Below are positions 47,519 to 58,349 of a DNA stretch of 64,000 nucleotides, one piece after another. The DNA is from Plotosus lineatus (lineage: Eukaryota > Chordata > Actinopteri > Siluriformes > Plotosidae). Each line of letters starts with the position of its first letter. Within the stretch, counting starts at the first letter, position 1. Both the position numbers and the translations under genes were made by a program. The notes under the pieces are model-generated. The model was not told where the DNA came from, did not search any database, and was given only the letters and a program-made list of their open reading frames with translations. The DNA lies in the NCBI GenBank assembly GCA_024760905.1, contig CM045751.1, forward strand, positions 6,102,501 through 6,166,500. Reading direction: 5' to 3'.

Positions 47519-48577
47519 TCCATTCGTTCATTCATCTTCTGCCTCTTAATCCGGGGTCGGGTCACGGTGGCAGCAGCCTAAGCAATGAGGTCTCTCCGCC
47601 CAGTCACTTCCTCCAACTCTTGTGGGGGGGGGGGGCACTAAGACGTTCCCAGACCAGCCGAGAGACATAATCCCTCCAGCATGTTCGAGGTCATTTCAGC
47701 CAACATGGCGTTCGTGATGGACGAACTGTGATGAGCACAAACTTCCAACAATCAAACACCATTCAGGTCTAGACTGGAGAAGCCGTACCTACCGATCACA
47801 CCCTTCCAGGCCACACTATCGTTGCCACCATGGGCATTGAAGTCTCCCAGGACAATGAGGGAGTCCCCAGGGGAGCGTTCTCCATCACAGCCCCGAAAGA
47901 CTCCAAGAAGGGTTGGTACTCTGAACTGTCATTTAGTGCATAAGCACAAATAACAGTCAGGACCCGTCCCTCCACCTGAAGGCAGAGGGATGCTATCTTT
48001 TTTGTCGACCGGGGAGAACCCCAACATGTGGGCACCGGGGAGGGGCAACAAGGATGCCCACACCGACTCGCCGCCTCTCCCCAAGAGCAACTCCAGAATG
48101 GAATAAGGTCCAGCCCATCGAGAGATGCGTGGTTCCAGAGCCCAAGCCATTCGTTGAGGTGAGTCTGACTTGGTGAGTTTTGTTGGCATGTCTCCACCTC
48201 ACGCACCAGCTCAGGCCTCTTCACCACCAGAGAAGTGACATTTCATGTCCCAAGAGTCAGAGTCTGCAGCCGAAGATCGGTCCGACCGAACCCATGCCTT
48301 CGGCTGCCACCCGATGCACACTGCACAATAACACCCCTATAGGCCCTCGTACAGGCGAGTTCGTCCGGGCTCCATGGGCAGAAGCCGAACCACCAGGTGC
48401 TTCCCCCTTTGAGCCCCACCCCAGACCTGGCTCCTGCAGCACTCTGCTGACCCAAGTGCGGGTAAGGAAAACAGTGTCCTTGTTTTTTGTTTCTTCGTCA
48501 TGGAGGTCTTTTGAACCGCAACTCATCTGGACCTTCACCTGTTCGCCTTGGGTGACCCTGCCAGTAGCATAGAAATG
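47519..48577 (-). mobile_element. LINE copy, internally deleted and frame-broken
   Basis: On the minus strand, the 5' part encodes pieces of an APE-type endonuclease in shifting frames: KRPELVREVE, then GVALGERRR / VGVGILV, and VICAYALNDSSEYQPFLESF. A stop falls in the opening motif. After about 47735 it jumps to the end of a reverse transcriptase (RDYVSRLVWERL-like) and a tail of GGATTAAGAGGCAGAAG plus ATGAATGAA. Most of the RT is missing. A non-LTR retrotransposon of a type common in teleosts; I cannot settle the clade. Confidence 0.75.
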
Positions 48578-48744
48578 GATGAATGATTTTCACCTCAGCC
48601 AATGTTTAGGTCGTCCTCCTCAAATCGGAAACAATGAATTGAAGTTTCTCTGATAAAGCAAAAGTGTAAAAAAAAAAAAAAAAAGAGAGAGAATATAACA
48701 AATATACACAGAGAACGTGAATAATTACCTCTAATATCTCCAAG

Positions 48745-49130
48745 CTTAAGTCATTTGGCTTCTTATAGCCAGACCTCCCTGAAGCAGATGTAAAATTAGG
48801 AATCTTTCTGAGCCGCAAGGGCCATTATTTCAAGGGGGGCGTTGTAATTGTTGATATTGGACTCTGCTCCTGTCGCAGCGAAATATTAAATCTTCTCATT
48901 GGATTTCGTGCGTAATTATGTCGTAAAAGTAAACTGGCTGCGAGACGGCGTGCCCCGCCAGTCGAATTTGCTTTCATCAAGTACGGACTTGCTTAATTAC
49001 AGAGCCGTCATTTCACTGCACGGCTACACTCAGCCGTTTGGCTCTCCGAGTCATCACTCTCTCGCCTTCACAGCTGATCACAAAGCAGCTGAGGCGGTTT
49101 GACACTCGATCTCACACAGCACACAGCAAT
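48745..49130. promoter_or_regulatory. Candidate downstream conserved element
   Basis: Repeat-free, with 'gggccattatttcaagg', 'ttcgtgcgtaattatgtcgt', 'cttgcttaattacagagccg' and 'cacagctgatcacaaagcag'. The density of TAATTA-type cores is typical of developmental CNEs. The regulatory role is inferred. Confidence 0.35.
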
Positions 49131-49474
49131 GAACTTCAAGCTGATACTTCTCCAACGATTAGGTAGTGTACTCCGCGTCGGGTTACAGACACAACAAACA
49201 CGGCCTCGAACCATGCCATGAGGAAGAACAGTTCTCATGAACAGGGACCAGCGGTGGACCATGAAGCACAAATCTTCGAGTTTGAACTGATTAATACATT
49301 CGCATTGTACCTCAGTCACCTATTCGCATCTCTATAATAATTTATATAACATGAAGACAGTATAGTCTCCAAAATCAGCTCATCACTTCCTCTCACTATG
49401 AAATGTGTTGCTTGTCGTATGTTTTATTTATAATAACCCTGTTAACACAATCACAGTGCAACCCTGGGGAGACA

Positions 49475-50270
49475 TGGACAGACAGGTAGAGCAGTATATC
49501 GAAAGACAGACAGAAAAAGAGAACAGACTGTGATACAGACACATAGACAGACAGACAGACAGACACATATAAAGACAGTCAATAACACCAACGAGTACCT
49601 AAAAGACAAATGTAGATGAAGCTAAAAAAGACAGATATATATATAGAGAATAAATAAACAGATAATAAGATAAAAAAAGGAAAAGGAAAAGGAAAAAGGG
49701 AGATATTTCAAGAAACAATCAGTGAGACAGAGTTGTACATAAAAAAACAGACAGGTAAAGAGACAGATGCATAGCATAAACAGACAAAAAGCAGAGAGAC
49801 AAATAAAGTACTGGACAATACATGAAAAGACAGAAAAATATTGGACACAGACAGACAGAGACACAGTAAGGTAGTCAGATAATGAACATGAAAGGATAGC
49901 GAGACAAGCAGAAAGACAAATGCTGGATTTAACGATAAAGATACACAGATACTGTACATAAAAACACAGCCAGATAAATATTGAACACAGACAGCCGGCC
50001 AGACAGACAGCCAGACAGACAGAGAAACAGGCAGGTAGATGATGTGCATAAAAAGATAGTCAGAAAAACAATACTGGAGATAGACAATGTACACAAAAAG
50101 ACAGACAGTAAAGCATACAGACATTATTTAGAAACAGACACACAGACACCGTACAGAGACAGACAGATGGACAGACAGACACTGGACATTAGCAGACAGA
50201 CATATAGATATTGATAGAGCCAGAGAGAAAGACAATCAGATACGTAGACAGAGATAGGGGGGAAACTGAC
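49475..50270. repeat. Degenerate GACA-rich array
   Basis: About 800 bp built from ACAGACAGACAG, GACAGACAG and ATAGACAG variants with strong purine bias on the + strand. Units are too diverged for a clean period beyond 4 nt. The minus-strand frames (FCLFVCLS-type) are translation shadows of the repeat. Confidence 0.8.
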
Positions 50271-50277
50271 AAGGATA

Positions 50278-50278
<1 letters not shown>

Positions 50279-50312
<34 letters not shown>

Positions 50313-50332
50313 TCAGAGAGAGAGAGAGAGAG
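50279..50332. repeat. (GT)n then (GA)n microsatellite
   Basis: GT units to 50311, CTCA, then GA units to 50332. Confidence 0.9.
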
Positions 50333-50555
50333 AATGAGCAAGAGTGGTGTCCTTATTAGCAGATAACTAGCTCTGCTGGCTCGTATATCTGCACGTTTAT
50401 GGAGAGCGTCGTCTCGAGAAGTGTTTGCTCAGCACTGAGCTTGTTACAGTGATAAGTGAAGACAGAGCTCCTCTCCCTCAAACGCTCCATCAGGATGACA
50501 CACACTCCTGGCAGCGGTTTATGCACACCAACTCGCCAGAGCTCTGCACTGTGTG

Positions 50556-50587
<32 letters not shown>
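50556..50587. repeat. Poly(A) run
   Basis: About 31 A, followed by GGAGGAAAAAAAAAG. Confidence 0.85.
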
Positions 50588-50589
<2 letters not shown>

Positions 50590-51062
50590 AGGAAAAAAAA
50601 AGAATCTTGAAACTTTATCACTCAACGCAGAGGAGTTAAAGTCCATACACATTATCTGTTTCATCAATTCGTTCTCTTCGAATCACGTTCAAGCAACGTC
50701 AATGTCATGACTGCACAATGCACAAGTTTTACTCGCGACCTGTGTTTCACAGAGTGGGAAAAGAGTCTCAGCACAATGTCTCATCATCGTGGAGATGGAG
50801 TTGGGGGTGGGGGGCAGGGGGAGGAGAGCTAATTCACAGAGGGAAAGAATATCTGACAGCTTTGACCTTGTGGGGACATTTAGATGGCGTTCGTGTTTGT
50901 TTTCTAAAACCGTAGGCAACGACTGTTTAATGTGCTTTTATTAACTGAGTTTAAGTGTAGATTTTGATTTATTTGTAGATATAGCATTATGTAGCTCTAT
51001 TGATCATTTTGTCAGTAGAAAGTCCTCATAAGTATAGTAATACAAACATGCGTGTACTATGC
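50588..51062. other. Unique sequence
   Basis: No exon or repeat seen. A GGGGGTGGGGGGCAGGGGG stretch at about 50803-50823 could form a G-quadruplex. Confidence 0.35.
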
Positions 51063-51292
51063 TTAACCCCTCAAGCGACCAAGCTATTTCGGCGACTAAT
51101 ATGACCGAGTGGGGGTCATTTGTGACCCCACTGACTTTATATAGGAATATTCCTATATAAATGATTGTTTTCGGGTTCTTCATATTTATTTCACGCTCTA
51201 ATATATTTGACCATCATCGTATGTAATAAGGTCTGGAATTTGGTATATTTCTACAAAAAAAAGCAGCAAAACCACACAATGATAGAACAATT

Positions 51293-51834
51293 CAGGGATC
51301 CCTCACTTTCCGCGGTTAATTGGGACCGAGATTCCCACGCGACCATCGAAATCCGCGAAGTAGGATCACCCCCCCACCCCCCCACTGATATATACGTACA
51401 TATATGTGTATATAATATCAATAAATACATATTCAATGCTATAAATGCTTATAACAACTAAGCTTTCAAAAATAGCATAAGATGTAAATAAAATATAAAT
51501 ACACACACGTACAAATGGTATTGCATGAGAAGACGACGACACACATACATACCCGCGTGCGCGCAGCTGCGTGTACACACACACAGATGCGCACCTCAAA
51601 ACAATGTAAGTAGTTTTGATGGGAGGTTTTCGATTGTTTTTTTGTTTGTTTCGGGTTTTTGCATAATTGGCCTTGTTTTTGTGGCATTGTGCTTAACTTT
51701 TTCCCCTATTTCCAATTCGAAGAATATTTATTTATTTATTAAAAAAAAAAACAAAAAAAAAAAAAAAAAAAAAAAAAAAAACACGATGCACTGAAGCTGC
51801 ATGAATTGAAGCACAAAGTAGCGAGGGATCCCCG
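51293..51834 (+). mobile_element. Tigger-like MITE, family A copy 7 (nested)
   Basis: It runs from CAGGGATCCCTCACTTTCCG to 'gtagcgagggatccccg' then TA. Contains the family landmarks plus a poly(A) expansion (51742-51780). Confidence 0.8.
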
Positions 51835-52019
51835 TATTACATATATTTAGACAACCCTTGTCTGTTACATCTTGTGATATGCCACATTTTATTTCTTTGC
51901 ATCAAAAATGAAAAATCATACAAAGTAAAGTTACTTTGCATAAAATATGCATTACACTGTGGTAGGATAATTTAGATATGGTAATAGAAATAATAATTAT
52001 TTCTTATACCATTATTCTA

Positions 52020-52280
52020 TATCGCTCCTGGATTTGACTGTATTGTTTTGTTCCTTTTATGTTTCATAAGCTGGTGTAAAACCCTAGTCTTGTGAACGAT
52101 CTATATGGACCTTGTAAGCTTGTGTTTTATGTTCCCTCTTTGTTTGTAATTTTGTGTTTTTTACTTAAACTGTATTTTGCACGTGATGCAGGGCCCCTTG
52201 GCAGAGCAGTTCCGAGTGAGCTGAAAGGGCTACCCTGCTAAAAGAAAACTGAATAAATAAATAAATAAATAAATAAATTA
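52020..52280 (+). mobile_element. Probable LINE 3' end with (AAAT)n tail
   Basis: 'cctagtcttgtgaacgatct', 'gcagggccccttggcagagc' and 'gggctaccctgct' precede AATAAATAAATAAATAAAT. I know this 3' UTR text from teleost non-LTR elements, clade not settled. It carries no coding part. Confidence 0.5.
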
Positions 52281-52551
52281 TATGGCTGAACTGTCTGAAA
52301 CACGTAACTGTCAGAATGAAGAACCATCAATACAATCTGAAGCTATAATGTCAAAAATCTGATAAATCTTCCTGGGGTCATAAGTTACCTGCACAAGTTT
52401 GGATTATACTCGCCACACAGATTGGCCGATCGACAACTAGATTGACAAATTCTTGGTAGGAAACTTTTTTCCGATTAAAATTAGAAAAATGGCGCCCGAA
52501 TATACATACCCGGGGTTATATATGACCCCCACTCGGTCACTTGAATGTTAA

Positions 52552-53212
52552 TTCTTTGCTGCATTGCAGAGGTGAGATTGTGAGAAGGCTGTTGTTTGAT
52601 AAACGACGGTGATTTTTGTTAGAATTTTCGGTCTATTTTTTTTTTAAACATTTTGAGTTTCATTTCGAGTGAATTTCCTCGATGAGTTAACATGGAAGCT
52701 AAAGGATTTTTTCAGTGACTCATACGCAGAGTTGAAGCTTCTAGTTTGTTGCTGTTTCCTTGGTGGCTTTGTAGCAGAAGAATATGTCTCCGTCACGAAC
52801 AGTCAGATTTCAAAACTGCACCTTCTCCTGCACTCTCAGTCAGCATACAAGCATTGAAACCGCAGTGGTGCGTCAACATGGTCAACTTCAAGATCACTTC
52901 CTGTTATTCAACATTATCTAAAACTATCAACTAATCAACGGTAAATTTGACAAAGGAACACGAAATTCTAAAAATACAATTTAGGATCAAAATCAGATTA
53001 TATAAGTTTGGTCCCTCAACCCCGACATGAGATCAGTTTTAAGATTTCTAATTTTAAATATATTTTAGAAGCTAAAGTAAACGCGAATCAATTTAACAAT
53101 AACGCAAAAAAAAAAAAAAAAAAAAATGCGTTTGTTGCAAGAAATGAATACAAATTTATTTAAAAATTATTTTTATTTATGCAAGTCCATAAAAACACAT
53201 TAGAAATATGAA
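52552..53212. other. AT-rich unique sequence
   Basis: Poly(A) at 53106-53126. No exon or repeat recognised. Confidence 0.4.
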
Positions 53213-53572
53213 TTCATTGATTCATTCACCAATTTTCCAAACCACTTAATCCTATTAGTCTCACGGGGAGGATGGGGCCTGTCTCCCAGATGCGGAGGAC
53301 ACCCTGAACTGCTCACCAGACCGTTGCCGGCTACACACATACAACCATTCACTCTAACCCCCAGGTGCGATTTAGAACAGCCAATTCGCCAACTGTACAC
53401 GTCTTGGTACTGTGAGAGGAAACCAGAGTACCCAAAGGAAACCACAAAGTCACAGGGAGAACATGTAAAACCCCATACAGAAATGGCCTTGCCATCCCAG
53501 GACTCAAACCCAGGACCTTCTTCCTGTAAACCACAGGTGTGCTAACCACTACACAACCATGACAACTATGTG
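53213..53572 (-). mobile_element. DANA/V-SINE-like SINE, full length
   Basis: It starts with the inverted tail ATTCATTGATTCATTCACC. 'gaggaaaccagagtaccc', 'ggactcaaacccaggacctt' and the inverted head GTGTGCTAACCACTACAC complete it. Confidence 0.82.
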
Positions 53573-53758
53573 ACAGAGATATAACAAGTGGCATAACGTG
53601 GGGTGTATGAGAAGATGCACTGTTCGCCCACTCCAGGACCATACCGTGGTATTGTTTTCCATTGGACACCACTGTAAGCACTTAAAATACTAAGCATCTC
53701 ATTTGGTAAAACAACAACAACAACAACAAAGGTAAAACAAAGAGCATGTACAAAATAC

Positions 53759-53886
53759 ATTCATTCATTCATTTTCCGAACTGCTTAAACCTAATTAGGG
53801 TCGCAGGGAGAGTGGTGCCCATCTCCGCCGACTCTGGGGGAGTGGCAGAGTACAATCTGGACAGCTCGCCAGGCCATTGGAGGGCC
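53759..53886 (-). mobile_element. DANA-like SINE 3' fragment with target duplication
   Basis: It starts CATTCATTCATTCATTTTCC and ends 'gccaggccattggagggcc'. TGTACAAAATA is duplicated at 53748-53758 and 53887-53897, showing a genuine 5'-truncated insertion rather than later deletion. Confidence 0.85.
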
Positions 53887-53897
53887 TGTACAAAATA

Positions 53898-54339
53898 TAC
53901 AGGGCGGTAAATCAGCCACATTCAACACCTAAACATTATACCAATTTGCCGCCAGTCAGTCGTTTCCGTCAGTGATGTAGGGCGTCAATCGGAAAAAGTC
54001 CAGAACCAGCAAGATGACAGGTGATTATAGGTATGTATCAGGAGGGACAGACATCAGCCAGTAAACTGGTTCCTCTTCTCTGCTTGTATACTGTATACTT
54101 GTATACTGGGTCAAAGATGATAGCCAAGTGAAACGGTCGTGTCGCGCTATCGCTGTAGCTGAACTGAACATGTGAATGCTATCGGACTGATTGTCACCTT
54201 TCCAACTCGCCGTGTGCTCGCTGCATGCGATGATTACATAAATTGCATCACTATTGATTATAGTATCATCATTGAATGGTCAGTCATTAATAACCTGCAC
54301 ATTTTCTCCGAAGGTTACCTCTTTGAGAACGTTGTTTAG
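53898..54339. other. Unique sequence
   Basis: No exon or repeat recognised. Confidence 0.35.
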
Positions 54340-54655
54340 TGATAAGGAGGCAGGGTTGGAGGTTCGAGTCCCATTCTCCACAAGGTTGTCACTGTCCCCC
54401 ACAGTGCAGCTAACTGGGTTATCAAAGGCCGGCCATGTCTCTCACTGTCTATGGTGAGAGGTTCATGTAAATAAACCATTACTGACTTACTGACTTTCGT
54501 AAAGAGGAGCTGCAAAGCCGTCAGTGTGTTTCCGCCCCTTGGTAAAGGGTTGTGTCAGGAAGGGCATCCGACGTAAAAACCTCTGCTAAATCAAACATGT
54601 GATGATTCGCTGTTGCGACCCCTGAGAAAACACAGGGGACAACCGAAAAGAAAAG
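54340..54655 (+). mobile_element. SINE-A, head partly lost
   Basis: B box GGTTCGAGTCC remains (54360-54370). Then 'gctaactgggttatcaaagg', a local repeat of ACTGACTTACTGACTTTCG, 'gggcatccgacgtaaaaacc' and AACCGAAAAGAAAAGCCG. Confidence 0.82.
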
Positions 54656-54765
54656 CCGACGACTCTGGTTTCCTCCCACAGTCTAAAGACGTAGACTTTT
54701 TGCTAACAGGCTGTTCCAAATTGCCTTAGTGGTGAGTGTGAATGGTTCTGAATGTCTTAACTCTG
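54656..54765 (+). mobile_element. DANA-like SINE central fragment
   Basis: 'ggtttcctcccacagtctaa' and 'aggctgttccaaattgcctt' from the central domain in sense orientation. Confidence 0.65.
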
Positions 54766-55137
54766 TTCTGGACTGGTACCAGAACTTTTCAAAGGGTTTT
54801 CACGCGGTCGCCCAGAGGTGGCCGAGGTGACCCTGATGGCATCAGGAGGCTCAGCAAATGATGGAAAACAGTTAAAAAAAAAAACGCCAGTAAGTGGACA
54901 TCACAGAGGAGCTGAACTGTTGGATCTGATGGTCTTGATTCTTTTCTCGAACAGCAAGGTTAATACTGGGGAGGCACACTGGCGCAGTGGTAAGCACATC
55001 TGCCACACACCAAGAAGGCCTGGTTTTGATTGACAGGCTTGATGCTTTCTATGTGGAGTTTGCAGGTTCTCTCCGTGCTTGCATGGGTTTCCTCTGGGGG
55101 CTCCAGCTTCCTCCCACAGTCCAAAAATATTCACAGT

Positions 55138-55497
55138 CAGATAACGTCGTCTTCTTTTCCTTTCGGCTTTTTCCCTTCTTTAGGGGTCGCCACAGCGAGT
55201 CATCGATTCTCATGTTTGATTTGGCACAGGCTTTTAAATCAGATGCCCTTCCTGACACAACCCTTTAGCAAGGGGTGGAAACACACTGACGGCTTTGCAG
55301 CCTACTCTTTCCGAAAGTCAGCAATGGTTCTTTTCCATGAACGTCTCACCACAGACAGTGAGAGACATGGCCAGCTTTTGGTAACCCAGTTAGCTGCACT
55401 GGGGGGGACAGTGACCAGCTTGCGGAGAGTGGGACTCGAACCCCTAACCTTAGGATCAGCGATCCAGCGCCCTTTACCACCAGGTCACCACTGTCCC
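55138..55497 (-). mobile_element. SINE-A (nested), target duplication ATTCACAGT
   Basis: The inverted tail 'tcttcttttcctttcggc' starts it, and inverted B (GGACTCGAACCC) and A (CCACCAGGTCACCACTG) boxes end it. ATTCACAGT occurs at 55129-55137 and 55498-55506. Confidence 0.87.
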
Positions 55498-55506
55498 ATT
55501 CACAGT

Positions 55507-55893
55507 AATACCCCCATTTCACTCGACTACGGCATGCATGGATTGTAGCGGAAAGGCGTGGAACACAGTCTATGGAAGAGCTTTGGCACTTTTACACGGA
55601 AAATTGGTGAAAATCCAACGGGAAAGTGGAAATTCTTACACTCTCGGAACTTTCACAGCATGTGCGGAACAGGTACGGCAAAGTACGCCAAAGTGACCCC
55701 ACGGAACACTCAAGGAATTTTTTTCCACGTTCACGGAATATTTTGGCCTGCCGGAAGCATACGGAAGTGGAGGAAGACTTGAGTTAGAACTACGGAATGA
55801 CACGGAAGATGAGGGAATAATTGCGGAACGTTTGCGGATGACAACATTTTTGCTTCCGTTAAGTCTGCCACGCTCCAGTGAAATGGGGGTATT
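55507..55893. mobile_element. MITE with 17-bp perfect inverted ends and ACGGAA motifs
   Basis: The ends AATACCCCCATTTCACT and AGTGAAATGGGGGTATT are exact inverses. The 387-bp body is full of ACGGAA / GCGGAAC-type hexamers in one orientation. The target duplication is ambiguous (TAA on the left, TTA on the right). Superfamily unassigned. Confidence 0.85.
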
Positions 55894-56062
55894 AAAATAA
55901 CTGGCTGCTTTAAATCACCACTTTATCTGTGTGTGTGTGTTGGCCCTACAGTGGCACGGCTAGCTATTCTGACTTGCACCCTGCCTTTGCCCAGAGTCGG
56001 CTGAGATAAGTGCGAGCCTCCTCGTGACCCTAATTAGGATTAAACGACTTAGTATGTGGATA

Positions 56063-56760
56063 TGATGAGAGTAACATGGCATCACATCCCCAATCAGTGT
56101 TTCTTTCCATATAACGGCAGTGATGCATTTTATTCTTTACTGATTTGTGTGGAAATTATTTTGGGAATCCGCACTAAAAGAGCGAGGGGGTGGGAGGTTT
56201 GGGGTTCGGGATGATGCCACTGTAAATAATTTGCATGAAGACAATCTAATGGATCATTCCGACATTGACGAGATTTGCATGCTCCTGTATTGAAGTGCTC
56301 GTGCATATATTTTAGAATCTCTGATGCTAAATTGTTAATCCTTCCAAGCAGACCGTCTTAACACCGACACCCTTTAAACGATCTGAAAGAGAAAAATAGT
56401 TCCTTTTGCATTCCCCTCTTCCTAAAAATCCAATTAATCACTTGTGTTTGTTGCCATGTCTTCTGGACCCGGGCAATTTCCTGACACTCGAGGTCTCTTT
56501 CCTGACATTCATTAGCCTGGTATTATGTAGCTTGATATTTTTCCTCCTGCGAAGCCCTCATTTGGGGCTGCAGTGTTTGGTCGTGGACCACCAGCTGGAG
56601 CCACTTATCCTCCCCCAGTTCAGATGTCCTGCGTCCAAGGGAATCGGCATCATTAGCCTGATTTAACGTGATCGCTTTGCACAGGTTGTTTGAATGATCC
56701 CATCATCGCGAATTAAGCTTCTCTATAGCGTACAGAGACTCTAGTTTACATAAACCCATG
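56063..56760. promoter_or_regulatory. Candidate downstream conserved element
   Basis: Repeat-free after 56100. Two ATTTGCAT octamers lie 44 bp apart (56229-56236, 56273-56280). 'gatgctaaattgttaatcc', 'tccaattaatcacttg' and the repeated CATTAGCCTG (about 56510 and 56652) add homeodomain-type cores. One of the strongest CNE candidates by composition. Conservation untested. Confidence 0.4.
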
Positions 56761-56922
56761 ACAGTGTGCTGCTTGGCAGAAACTGGCTGAGCTGTTTAGG
56801 GCCTCAGCGCCCTTCAGGTAACGCCGAGCCGGCCAAGTGTGATCACTCAGGCAATTTGAATGATTTTCAGCGGGCGCCTGGAAAGCAGCATGGGGATAAA
56901 GACAAGCACGACCACAAGCGAT

Positions 56923-56954
<32 letters not shown>

Positions 56955-57540
56955 CAACCAAACACGGGCGCTGAAATTTACATGGTGCTCAGTAATACAT
57001 TAGTGAACATCACTTGGCAATCTGTTCATACCAGCTTAATTGGATTTTAATACCGCCTCTGATCTTGTTTTCTAATTAATGGCAGTGGCTGGCAACCAAG
57101 CAGAACTGTGCACTGAACTACACCTTTGATCCTGGCCATATGGAGCTCCTCCAAGCATGGCTGCGATGGAGAAATCCGTCACCTCAGCTCTGGGTGAAAA
57201 GGTGCAGAGGGGAGATGGTAGGGGGCGCGGATGGTGTCGGGGAAACGGTGGAACAGACCACAGTATCCCCGGTGCCATCCCTATTGATGAATTTCCCTCA
57301 CGATCGGTTGTGATCACAGATAAATAAAACATGAGCCAGTGAACTGATGCAAATAAGCCGTTGCATGCTTTAGGGAAATGTCAATTGCTTCTCCAATCTG
57401 TTTATTTCGCCGCTTTCCATGGCGTTTTTGATGAGCGCCTAATATAAAGTGTTCCGTTTTTCCGACCGGCAAGGTAAGAGCTGCGTTTCTGCTGCTGACT
57501 CTTCGTTCGGCAATTGAATGGTGTTTCATAAATGGTTATG
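56761..57540. promoter_or_regulatory. Candidate downstream conserved element
   Basis: Unique sequence with 'ggcaatttgaatgattttca', 'cagcttaattggattttaat', 'ttttctaattaatggcagtg' and an ATGCAAAT octamer (57347-57354). An (AC)n tract (56927-56953) interrupts it. Inferred enhancer cluster in the BCL11B desert. Confidence 0.4.
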
Positions 57541-57560
57541 AAACATAAATGATATACAAT

Positions 57561-57565
<5 letters not shown>

Positions 57566-57620
<55 letters not shown>
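57566..57620. repeat. (AT)n microsatellite
   Basis: About 27 AT units. Confidence 0.95.
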
Positions 57621-57623
<3 letters not shown>

Positions 57624-57639
57624 TTGTGTCGTGCTTCGT

Positions 57640-58170
57640 CCAATCTCGAGGATGTTCATTCTATTGGAGGGATATGAGGAATGCTCGGAGCGTACTTAGA
57701 TGTACTGAATGGCCTTCCAATGAACGCGCTATTGAAGTATATCTATGTGGCCTCATTCTCACCATACATGGCCCCATATGAAGGCTTGCTCTTGAAAAGG
57801 TGTTTGCCCTTCACAAGGTAATTAATTTAAATAAAATGTTCATTACCTTTAAGCTGAATGCACGATATCCATCCACTTTTTCTCTCTGTTCTTTAGTGTA
57901 AATGCTGACAGACAAGCTGATGACTGAAATCAATTATCTGGAGAGGAAAGTGGAGTGTGGATATTCAGAGTGGCTCCCCGTCTTATTTAAGAGTTCAAGT
58001 GCACATCACAGTTGTGTGGAATAAAAAGGTCTATATGCCCAAGTGCCTTCACATGTGTTCTTCTAAGTGTGAGCGTCAATGTTGTTTCGGCAAACTTCTT
58101 CTGCTTTGTGTCCTCCAAAAAGCAGGCAGCAGAATGTCAATGTCAAAACCTTCTCTTCAATTAAGAAGCA
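57640..58170. promoter_or_regulatory. Candidate downstream conserved element
   Basis: 'cacaaggtaattaatttaaa', 'gttcattacctttaagctga' and 'gactgaaatcaattatctgg' lie in repeat-free sequence. Role inferred from motif content and location. Confidence 0.33.
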
Positions 58171-58349
58171 GTTAATGACTTTTTGAGAGCTGGCGCATCA
58201 TCACTCTATAGAACTCCTAAAAAAGTTTTGACCATGAACAATTTACATACAGTAAGTGGTGCGATAGAGAATGCTGTGCGATCGTTATTATCAAGTAATC
58301 GCTTTGATTTAAAGTAGCTGGTTTTATAAATACTGATTCTGTAATACGT

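Larger units (their letters stand above)
51067..52547. mobile_element. piggyBac-like element, non-autonomous, with nested insertions
   Basis: TTAA sits on both outer sides (51063-51066, 52548-52551). The ends are CCCCTCAAGCGACC and, inverted, CATTCAAGTGACC. A 17-bp subterminal inverted repeat GACCGAGTGGGGGTCAT is exact (51103-51119 and 52522-52538). The TTAA target is the piggyBac hallmark. A family A MITE (51293-51834) and a LINE tail (52020-52280) lie inside. No transposase frame remains. Confidence 0.8.
54967..56062 (+). mobile_element. DANA-like SINE split by two nested insertions
   Basis: The head is GGAGGCACACTGGCGCAGTGG followed by 'caccaagaaggcctggtttt'. It runs to 'cagtccaaaaatattcacag', then resumes at 55895 with 'aaataactggctgctttaaa' and ends 'ctaattaggattaaacgact'. 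A SINE-A copy (55138-55497) and a MITE (55507-55893) lie in between. Confidence 0.8.

Noticed and set aside
47796..48227. 143-codon frame as a host gene
   Set aside because: VICAYALNDSSEYQPFLESF and neighbouring text are LINE endonuclease-like, and adjacent frames carry the continuation. A decayed transposon.
49622..50124. Leu/Cys/Val-rich minus-strand frames resembling membrane proteins
   Set aside because: They translate the GACA-rich array; no biological sequence beyond the repeat.
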